Source of the DNA: Intoshia linei
Lineage: Eukaryota; Orthonectida; Rhopaluridae
DNA length: 28,281 nucleotides
Direction of reading: 5' to 3'
Assembly (NCBI GenBank): GCA_001642005.1
Contig: LWCA01000433.1
Location: 1 to 28,281, forward strand
This document shows positions 11,371 to 20,604 of this stretch, in pieces. The notes beneath the pieces are model-generated. The model had not been told where the DNA came from. It ran no database searches and saw only the letters and a list, made by a program, of their open reading frames with translations. Made by a program: the position numbers and the translations under genes. The first letter of the stretch is position 1. The number at the start of each line of letters is the position of its first letter.

Positions 11371-11534
11371 ACGTGTGACTAGAAATTCCTGTGTATAGTA
11401 TAAAATACACAATAGTGAAAGGGTTAAATTAGATGGCGTTAATTAGAAATATTTATTATCATTGCGAAAATATCATTTTTCTCTTTATTTTATTTTTGTA
11501 AATAATTTAGCTATACAATTTTTCATGTATCCAA

Positions 11535-11595
11535 AAAACTGCTGTGGACCCCTTGTGTCCACATGGACCTCGTTGAGAATAGTTGGTGTAGACAA
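11535..11595 (-). repeat. hAT-type terminal fragment
   Basis: GCTGTGGACCCCTTGTG followed by CGTTGAGAATAGTTGGTGTA is the same kind of end (GTGGACCCC ... TTGAGAAT) as the hAT-like element at 20232-20585. No partner end was found. It abuts an inverted R1 copy. Confidence 0.45.
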
Positions 11596-11599
11596 CGCT

Positions 11600-11990
11600 A
11601 TGAGCTGTAATATTTTTAAAATTCGAGGATTTCATTTTTTAAAAAGCGAGTAATTTGAGATTTGATTGTGAAAATGCAGTTTTTTGGGATTGGTATTTAT
11701 CATGATGTTTATGATTTTAAAAACGTGCACAGATTTATGGTTTATAAAATTCTAGGACTTTTGATTATTAAAAATAATGTAATTTGTGTTTTTGACCCTT
11801 AAGGAATCAATATCGGAGAAAATTTGCTATACTGCATCACACCTGAAAAGCTGAATTAAAAAGGGGCTTTTTTTTGAATTTTAGCAAGTAAAATTTTCAA
11901 CTATTTTAATTACAATGTTCAAATTTTAATTTAATGAACGGTACCAGATAGACAAACACAGACAGACAGACATTCAATATTATACAAGCA
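11600..11990 (-). repeat. R1 repeat copy, inverted
   Basis: Read on the minus strand it starts with a TATAATATTGAATGTCTGTC and TGTCTGTGTTTGTCTA run. It then continues in the R1 order to ATTACAGCTCATAGCG-like sequence, paralleling the inverted copy at 2930-3482. Small open frames within it are repeat-derived. Confidence 0.65.
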
Positions 11991-12173
11991 CTGTAAAGAA
12001 TTTGGTTTTATATTGTCACTTTTTCTCTACTATGTAAAAAGTATGCAATTGACGAGTCGTAACTTACGACACTGCCGAATTAAATATAATGACGCGGAAT
12101 AAACAGTTTATTCTAGTGGACGTCTGAAAAAAACTGGGGAAACTGACGTAATACCACTACATGAAATAATTAT

Positions 12174-12179
12174 TTTATT
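12174..12179 (-). terminator. Polyadenylation signal for the unidentified minus-strand exon
   Basis: AATAAA on the minus strand lies about 53 nt beyond the stop codon of the exon at 12233-12387. This placement supports that exon being a genuine 3' end. Confidence 0.45.
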
Positions 12180-12232
12180 CAGTTCTCTGAATTAATTTTT
12201 TTAGTTTGATTGTTCTTATTCCCAAGTGGTAT

Positions 12233-12387
12233 TCAGATATTCCCGTTAGTTGGTGAAATGGCATAATTATCATCACCTGTTTCCGCCCAAAATTGAGCTC
12301 TAACGCGACTTAAAATAATGCTAGTCATGTATCCTCCTATAATTAAAATCAACCCAGATACGATAGTGATATACGAGTATAGCAAAA
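12233..12387 (-). CDS. Possible terminal exon of an unidentified membrane protein
   Basis: After a good acceptor (CATATTTTTTAG on the minus strand) an open frame of 50 codons ends in TGA at 12235-12233. It reads one hydrophobic membrane span, YITIVSGLILIIGGYM followed by TSIIL, then SRVRAQFW and a polar tail, AETGDDNYAISPTNGNI. A stop-proximal AATAAA follows on the same strand. Base composition is less AT-rich than its surroundings, as for the real exons here. A single membrane span followed by a basic then polar tail would suit the last exon of a tetraspanin-like or other multi-span protein, but I do not recognise it. Upstream exons would have to lie inside or beyond the opposite-strand glutathione synthetase gene, and I could not find them. 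Its existence as a coding exon is an inference. Confidence 0.42.
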
Positions 12388-12493
12388 CTAAAAAATATGT
12401 TAAGAGTTTATGAAAATAATTAAAGTGTAACTAATTCATAAAATTTATAAGTGACACAAAAATTCAACAAATTAATAAAGTTACAAAATACAT

Positions 12494-15400
12494 ATGGATT
12501 TTAAAGAAATTGATAAAATTTACAAATATCTGCATTGTGGTAGTGGTCTTTTGATGAAATCTAGAAAAAATGACATAAAACCGGCCCCAGTGACAATGTC
12601 ATCAAGAATGTACCCCAAAATTTTATACGACAGAGCCATTAGACTACAATCAATAATAAATGAATTATTTAATCAAATTTCTAAAGATTATACTTTTATA
12701 TTACATTCACACAAATCACTAGTTCAAAATGACAAGTTTTTACATTTTTTGGTTCAAATTTTTCAAAATTATTTCAATTTTGAATATAAAAAGGTAAAAA
12801 TTGAACTTAAATTAAATTAATGTATAAATAATACATTATGATTTAAAAATCTAGAGGTCAAGGATGCTAATTCTTCGCAGTGATTATTTGATACACCAAG
12901 ATGATGATAAACAAATTAGCTTAAAACAAGTAGAAATAAATACCATTGCATGCGCATTTATCGGACTTGGCTCCAAAATGAATCAATTTCATCAATATAT
13001 CTATGAAAATGTAAAAAAATTACCTAATTATGTTAAGGTACATTTAAATATTATATAGTAGGTGTTTGAAAACCAGTTGACTAATTCACGTGATCATCGA
13101 TCACCTCCAAAGATTAATAGGAACATAAGTATGTAATATATCAATTAGAGTTGATGTATGATGTAAAACTGGGATTTATACTTTTCAAAACGTATTTACA
13201 ATTGATATAATTTAAATTTAATAGACACAAAAAAATAATATAATGGATACTATTAAAGCGTTTAAAAATATTTGGGAATTGGAAAAATTTTTTGAAAATT
13301 CGGAAAAGTAATAATTTATCGTATTATCGCGTTTGCCAAACGGTACTCCACAAATAAATTTAAATGGATAATATAAGATGATGGATATTGTATATTACAT
13401 ATTCACATATAAAGTATTTATCATGAATCGTACATTAATTAGATGAGCCGAATGTACCGTAACCGAGACTTCTCTTCCAGGGCATGGCGAAATATTTGCA
13501 AAAAAGGGCCTCATTTTTCCATTGAACATTAGAAATTATATTCTTGAATATCATAACTACATTTTGTGTGTACAATTTAAAATTTAAAGTCAAGATCATT
13601 GAAGAGGTAACTAGGGCTATATGATACTACACATTGTTTGCTATTTTTTTTAGGTCCATTTTTTGTTTTGCGTGGTTTTAGCTTGTAGGTTCGGCTTTGT
13701 TGATAAGCATTATTGGGTTAGAAATTTTTTTCTTAACATGGTACTTATATTAGTATTACAAAACTTTTCAAAGATTGGGAATCGCTGATATGATACGTTA
13801 AATTATTGTTGGACATTATTATATTTAGAATATATTTGCTGGTATTTGTGTCGAGTAATGAACTAAACATTTTTGATCAATTTATTATTGAATCTGAGCT
13901 AGAAAAGATGAATATACCCACTATAAGATATTCGTTTGAAGAATTAGACAATTACGAATTAATCGAAAATAATGGTTACCTCGATTTATACGTGTAATTA
14001 ACATATATAATAGTAAATAATAAAAATGTACCCTCTAAAAATTAGAGACAACAAAAGAATCGGATTAATCTATTTTCGGAACGGTTATGATCCACAGCAT
14101 TTCAAAAAAGATAATGTAACTCATATCTGTTATTTTATTTAATTTTTACACTTTAATTATATAATAGTATAACGTTAATATATATTTTTATACAGTACTA
14201 CAAAATTTACCAAGACTTGCATTTAAATAGTTGTGTGAAAGTTCCCGATATAGGAGCTCAATTGTCGGGTAGTAAGAGAGTTACGCAGTTGTTATGTGAC
14301 GAATCCATACTATTTAATCATTTATATGATGCATATAATGATATAGATAGAGCTAGATCCGATGCAAGTATACTCAAGGAATCATTCATGGAACAATATG
14401 ATTTTATGGTATACACATGGTTGGCTAAGACTTAACCACACACTCCTACTGGCTATGTTGTAGTTTTTTATTTTTTTACATTTCCAAAAAAACCATTCAA
14501 ACTTTTTCCATCCTCACGTACAAAATTATATAAAACTCTTTGTCTGTCTATTATCGTTTATTTCAATTACTAAGAGTCTTAAATTTAAAAATTCCACATT
14601 TTTAGTTTATAGTTTTTACCGGGCGTGAATGTAAGAAAAATGTAAATCTCAGAAACTCACATCTTATCAATCAAAAATCAAAATTATCTTTTTTTTTGCA
14701 AATCAAACGAGTTTTAGTTTACAGATTTTAAAATCATAAATTGTATCATAAATTTAAATTTAAAAAAATGAAAATATTCCTAGAATTACAGTTCATATTG
14801 TTATCTCCAGTTAACACACACAAAAAACACACGGGATTTTTTTGCACTTTTATTTAAAAAAACTTTTACGGAAATTTTTAGATCATATTTTCAAAGGGGG
14901 TTTTTATGAAAATTTTTAAAAAAACCCAAGTCCTAGAATTTCAAAAAATATAGCATTTAATACTCTTTTTTTCAGTTAAATTATTAAAAAGTTTTAAAAC
15001 CTTTCATGTTCATAAAAGCAATTTACTGTTTACCCTCTTTTGGGAAATTATTTAATGAACACAAAAACAAAAAATTTGATATAATTAATGGTCCTAGAAT
15101 TTAATAATAAAAAATTGTCTTGACAAATTTGAAAACCATTACTTGAAAAGATTGGTTATATTGAATAGTGGCATTTATGTAAGATTATATTTTTTGGTGG
15201 AGGTAGAAAAATCCGCCCTTAGCACAGCTAGGAGATTTTTGTACAAAGTACAAACAGCCAACCTATTATAATATATTAACAATATGACAAACAGTAGATT
15301 TTAATTAATTAATTACAATTATAATTAAAAATTAATAGGACGAGGAACAAAACAAAGATTTATATCAAAAAATATTTGAGAATCCATATAAATATTATCT

Positions 15401-17825
15401 TAAACCACAAAGAGAAGGAGGAAGTATATATTTAATGAATATTCTATAATTATTTATTATAATATTGAGCGTTTCCCAACATTTTCAACCTTGCGGCCCG
15501 GTAAGAGGTGTTAATTTACATTTTAACAGATATGTTAAACATAAAAAATGTTCATAGTAAAACAGTGGAAAAATTGCTATTTTGAATATATTTGTAGTTC
15601 CGAACTTACCAAGCTAGAAGCCACCGAAACTGAAAAATGCGCCCCAATTTTTTTCCAAACAATGCATAGTATTATATAGCTTTAACCAGCATCAAAGGCT
15701 CTTTAATACTAAATCTTGACGAATGAGGCCCATTTTATCAAAATTTCGTCGACACCACTGAAGAGGAGTCTCGGGTACGGTAGATTCTACACTGTATATT
15801 TTAAAGAGACATAGTCATTTTAATATCTTTTAAAAATTTGATATCAGACAGGTAAAAACTGTGCTGAGCGGTGATTTGGAAAGTGTCTAATCGCTATGAA
15901 TATACTTTCCAATATAACCTTAGCTTTTTTTGACTGATACAAAAAATTACAAGGCCTGTTGACTTAGCTGCTGCATTTAGATCATGGTCTCAATTATGCG
16001 GCCCGCGTTATAATATAAATTTTTTTTGTGCGGACCGCGTAATAATTTTTTTTCACATTTGGCCCGCCAAGCAAATTGAGTCTGACACCCCTAATTTAGA
16101 TGTTTTTTATTTAACATTATAATACAGTAGGGTATTTCAAAACCAGAATTTTATATAACAGCCGAAAAGGGATACCTCGTAACGTCATTATTCATGATGC
16201 TAGTGTCTTAATGAAAGGTTAGAAGGTGGTTAACAATATAAAAGTAACTATAATTATATTTTTTATTAATAATGTAAGAAATTTTATTAATTAAGGCTTA
16301 TTTAATTAATTTAATTATTAATGGGTTTATTTTTAAGTGATAGATCTTACATAGCAGACATGTTTAGCACGCTTTTCAATTGAACAAACAACATTTCATT
16401 GAACATACCCAGTCGATTTCAAAGCTATACAATTTTAACTTTAACCTTGTTAACTCTATGAAATCTATAACCTTTATGGCTTTTATCATATTAAATTTAA
16501 CTTTTAAGGTGTTGATTTGTTCATGTGTTAGAAAATACGTCAAGTGTGTATTTCTAACAATAAAACATACCTTTTTGTCATCACATTTATAGAACGGCAT
16601 AATCATCGATTTTATTAATCATTAAACGGGATTTTTTAAAATAACATTTTTTCATCCAAGTTTTAAAGATTTTAAAGAAAATTTTTCCAAAATTATCAAA
16701 TTATGATACTTTAAAATTAAAATATACTAAAATGACAAAAAGATGCCAATTTGAAAATTTAAATTAGAAAATGTTGAATATATTGAAGGGAATGTTCTCT
16801 TCACACCCCAAAAAAAAATTCGATAAAATACTTTAAATTTTTTATTATGATCTGGTTTCGATTCTAAAATTTGGCATCTCGATAAATCAATTACAACGTA
16901 ATTTTTTACTTAGATAACAATTATACTGGAGAAAGCTTGAAACAATTTTTGATGGAATTAAAGAGTCTAGAAAATTTTAATAAAAAAATGAAAAGTTTTA
17001 TTCTCATGAAAAAAATTGATTCACCTATTTCTCCATTTGATCATATTGAATTTGACAACTTTAAATATATTCTAGAAGACGGTATTAGTGAATTAGGAGT
17101 TTTTGGAACAATTATTAGGTTTCACCTTAATATAGTGCTTCCAGATTACGGTTTCTAACTAAACTAAACTATATGCATTAGACATTCAAAAAATTTATTT
17201 TAAAAATTTTAATTTTAGTTTATTTATAATATTTATTGTGGTTGCCAGATGTTGGGAATTTATACTTAAGCCTAGATTACAAAAATCCCACTTTTATTCC
17301 ACCATTAATAAAATATTATTTCAAAGAGTCAAGGAAAAACTCACTTGATCCGCAAAATAAAAAATTATTCTTTTAACATTTGATATCTAATTCTAATCAA
17401 CATATTAACTGATTGTGATTTTGATTGATTAATAATGACTAATTAATTTAAAACCAAATGGAAAAATTCTCTTTATGCAATAATTTTGAAAAAATAGATT
17501 TAGAAAAAAATCTATTGTTTCAAACTGATTTCATGGTTAGTGGATATAAAAAAGTAAATTTTAAAAATAAAATTTGATTTAAGCAAAAAAAGATTTTCAC
17601 ATTTAATGATAGGTCTATAAAAATAACAATTCTTGTTTACTTTTATTAATAAGTTTATTTTTAAAATTTCAGCATAGAATGAATTTTTAATTAATATAAT
17701 GTAGTAATGAAAAAGAAATCATATCGAATACAACAGGATATATATTAAGAACGAAACCAAAAAAAGCAACGGAAGGAGGAATAGTAGCAGGTTATTCGTT
17801 CCTCGACACAATGATATTACAATAA
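12494..17825 (+). CDS. Gss: Glutathione synthetase, complete, nine exons, 474 aa
   Basis: Makes glutathione in the cytosol by joining gamma-glutamylcysteine and glycine with ATP (eukaryotic ATP-grasp family, normally a homodimer). Coding exons: 12494-12793, 12855-13037, 13225-13307, 13829-13993, 14046-14115, 14196-14408, 15339-15423, 16914-17118, 17705-17825. All introns are GT..AG, the frame closes exactly, and the length equals the human enzyme (474 aa). Recognisable blocks are LRSDYLIHQ, LKQVEINTI, SNELNIFDQ, LIYFRNGYDP, VPDIGAQLSGSKRV, KYYLKPQREGG, ISELGVFG, YILRTKPKKATEGGIVAG. The start follows an in-frame stop at 12476. Metal and substrate residues E127, N129, R450 and K452 are kept, but several contact positions differ (see findings). 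The large introns 6 and 7 hold repeats. The gene converges on H4, with stop codons 59 bp apart. Confidence 0.95.
13450..13532 (-). repeat. Short intronic repeat R5, inverted copy
   Basis: Read on the minus strand, AATGAGGCCC...TTCG...GAAGAGAAGTCTCGGTTACG matches the plus-strand sequence at 15719-15790 (GAATGAGGCCCATTTTATCA ... GAAGAGGAGTCTCGGGTACG). The two copies are inverted relative to each other in introns 3 and 7 of glutathione synthetase. Confidence 0.6.
14540..14830 (+). repeat. R1 repeat copy in glutathione synthetase intron 6
   Basis: Begins TCTTTGTCTGTCTATTATCG, passes the ATAGTTTTTACCGGGCGTGA block, and ends near TATCTCCAGTTAACACACAC. It is more diverged than the copies to the left. 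It makes up a large part of the 930-bp intron between exons 6 and 7. Confidence 0.7.
15470..15520 (+). repeat. hAT-type terminal fragment in glutathione synthetase intron 7
   Basis: GCGTTTCCCAACATTTTCAA followed by CTTGCGGCCCGG resembles the left end of small hAT elements (YAG.GTTTCCCAAC ... GGCCCG). No second end or target duplication was found. Confidence 0.4.
15719..15790 (+). repeat. Short intronic repeat R5, direct copy
   Basis: Counterpart of the inverted copy at 13450-13532. The words AATGAGGCCC, TCGTCGACAC and GAGTCTCGGGTACGGTA are the conserved core. It lies in intron 7 of glutathione synthetase. Confidence 0.6.
15983..16093 (+). mobile_element. Small non-autonomous hAT-like element with 8-bp target duplication
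   Basis: A 111-bp element in glutathione synthetase intron 7, flanked by perfect 8-bp direct repeats ATTTAGAT (15975-15982 and 16094-16101). The left end reads CATGGTCTCAATTATGCGGC. The right end, read inverted, is TAGGGGTGTCAGACTCAATT followed by TGCTTGGCGGG, so the ends form imperfect inverted repeats built on GTCTCA and GGCCCGC. An 8-bp duplication and YARNG ends are the hallmark of hAT transposons. No coding capacity. Confidence 0.8.
17240..17345 (+). repeat. Dispersed repeat R4 in glutathione synthetase intron 8
   Basis: GTTGCCAGATGTTGGGAATT and CAAAAATCCCACTTTTATTC followed by CACCATTAATAAAAT recur almost unchanged at 23453-23545. It is non-coding. In the other location it is embedded in a hAT-like element inside a WRAP73 intron. 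Confidence 0.7.
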
Positions 17826-17884
17826 AAATTAAATTAAAATTAATCGTGTATTGTTTACTAGTCATTTATATACAAATATTAAAG

Positions 17885-19397
<1,513 letters not shown>

Positions 19398-19401
19398 ATA
19401 T

Positions 19402-19435
19402 TATATAAGAATTAAATGCATTCATTTTTTTCAGT
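19402..19435 (+). promoter_or_regulatory. H2A core promoter: TATA box and arthropod initiator
   Basis: TATATAAG at 19402-19409 is followed by TCAGT at 19431-19435, with the expected start nucleotide A at 19433, 31 bp from the first T of the TATA box. TCAGT is the consensus initiator of arthropod RNA polymerase II promoters, and this spacing is the standard one. The predicted 5' leader is about 42 nt, typical of histone genes. This is the best clue to an arthropod source. Confidence 0.7.
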
Positions 19436-19474
19436 ATATTTTTGAAATAATTTTTACATCATAATTTCGAGATA

Positions 19475-19858
19475 ATGTCAGGACGAGGAAAATCTGGTAA
19501 ATCAAAAACATCCAAAACGAAATCAAGATCTTCTAAGGCAGGACTTCAGTTTCCTGTAGGTAGAATTCACCGACATTTACGAAAAGGTAATTTCGCGCCA
19601 AGAGTTGGAGCTGGAGCTCCAATTTACCTCGCCGCAGTGATGGAATACTTGGCTGCTGAGGTTCTTGAGTTAGCTGGTAATGCAGCACGAGACAATAAAA
19701 AGACCAGGATTATTCCAAGACACCTTCAACTTGCCATTAGGAATGACGAGGAATTAAACAGACTACTCAGTAAAATCACAATTAGTCAAGGTGGAGTTCT
19801 TCCTCACATCAACCCATCACTTGTTCCCAAAAAAGGCAAAACTACTGTGGCAGAATAA
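19475..19858 (+). CDS. Histone H2A, divergent, 127 aa, intronless
   Basis: Core histone that pairs with H2B. It starts [20 protein letters not shown] and contains the H2A signature [32 protein letters not shown], and the acidic patch NDEELN. The L1 loop reads [10 protein letters not shown] instead of the usual RKGNYAERVG. The docking region reads [20 protein letters not shown] instead of the usual animal [20 protein letters not shown], with a short tail GKTTVAE. There is no SQ[E/D]-phi ending, so it is not H2A.X, and its core differs from H2A.Z. The ubiquitinated-lysine pair in PKK is kept. Start and promoter spacing agree. AATAAA at 19871 follows the stop and no histone stem-loop is seen, suggesting polyadenylated mRNA. 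It is either a lineage-specific canonical copy or a variant. Confidence 0.97.
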   Translation: MSGRGKSGKSKTSKTKSRSSKAGLQFPVGRIHRHLRKGNFAPRVGAGAPIYLAAVMEYLAAEVLELAGNAARDNKKTRIIPRHLQLAIRNDEELNRLLSKITISQGGVLPHINPSLVPKKGKTTVAE

Positions 19859-19870
19859 TTGGATAATGTG

Positions 19871-19876
19871 AATAAA
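19871..19876 (+). terminator. Polyadenylation signal of the H2A gene
   Basis: AATAAA begins 12 nt after the H2A stop codon. In the absence of a histone stem-loop it is the likely 3'-end signal, although it lies unusually close to the stop. Confidence 0.5.
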
Positions 19877-20231
19877 TTCAAATACAAAATACTAATTTTT
19901 TTTACAGTGTTTTATTCGTTTACTATTTTTATTTTCTATGTATTGTTTTTATACTAGTCCATTTTACCGATTTCATCACTTATTGTAATCATTTCGTTCT
20001 CACATTCGTTTGCAAGGCCATATGAATTTTACATAAAATAGAATTGACAAATGTTGAAAATGAATATGGCACATAATTAAATTTTTGAGCAGCTTTATTA
20101 ACATTTTTTTGTTACTATTAAAAACTACTTTATGCGTTGTTCTTGTACTTTTTTATTCACGATGTAAAATATAATAGTCTGGATTTGAAACTAATTAAGA
20201 AAAAATTTAGATAGTATTATATAGTGTATGG
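19877..20231. other. Gene-free stretch between H2A and a hAT element
   Basis: I see no coding potential or repeat structure here beyond A/T runs; it contains the H2A 3' flank. Confidence 0.5.
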
Positions 20232-20585
20232 TAGGAATTCTCAACGGGGTCCACAGCACTTTTGGACTTATGTCACGGAATTTATGAAAGTTACAGACAT
20301 TTTTTGTAACGTTGTCGTTTTTCCAAAAAAAAGTTGATTTTATTTTTATGAATGTTGATAGATATAGAAAGCAATTAACATTGAAGCTTTTTCGAAAAAA
20401 CTAACTTTATTCTGGTTAATTTCATAACAATATCTCCTCTTTGACAAATATTAATTTTGTTTCTATCTTTCTACAGTCTACCATGATGTACATGACCACC
20501 TGGATGTACTGGACTGGATAGGGTCTACAGGTTTTTTGTAATATCATCTTAGGGGTCCACAGCGAAAAAGGGCAGAGACTACCTG
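20232..20585. mobile_element. Non-autonomous hAT-like element, 354 bp, with 8-bp target duplication
   Basis: Flanked by GTGTATGG at 20224-20231 and again at 20586-20593, the 8-bp duplication typical of hAT insertions. The left end TAGGAATTCTCAACGGGGTC and the inverted right end CAGGTAGTCTCTGCCCTTTT share a YAGGNANTCTC core. GGGGTCCACAGC occurs near both ends. No transposase is encoded. It lies 19 bp beyond the WRAP73 stop codon, so it forms the start of that gene's 3' flank. A relative of its right half is at the left edge of the window (about 85-150). Confidence 0.82.
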
Positions 20586-20604
20586 GTGTATGGTACTGAA
20601 ATAT

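Noticed and set aside
16126-16210. Unusually coding-like block (GISKPEFYITAEKGYLVTSL in one plus frame) after a CAG acceptor
   Set aside because: Several frames on both strands are open over the same bases and none gives a recognisable protein or a consistent gene model.
16571-16606. Minus-strand mini-exon MIMPFYKCDDKK followed by a consensus donor AAG|GTATGT in glutathione synthetase intron 7
   Set aside because: The donor is good, but no following exon in phase could be found on that strand and the peptide matches nothing I know. It is probably chance.
16376-16606. Overlapping plus and minus open frames of 70-76 codons in glutathione synthetase intron 7
   Set aside because: Both lack motifs and overlap each other; they are intronic chance frames.
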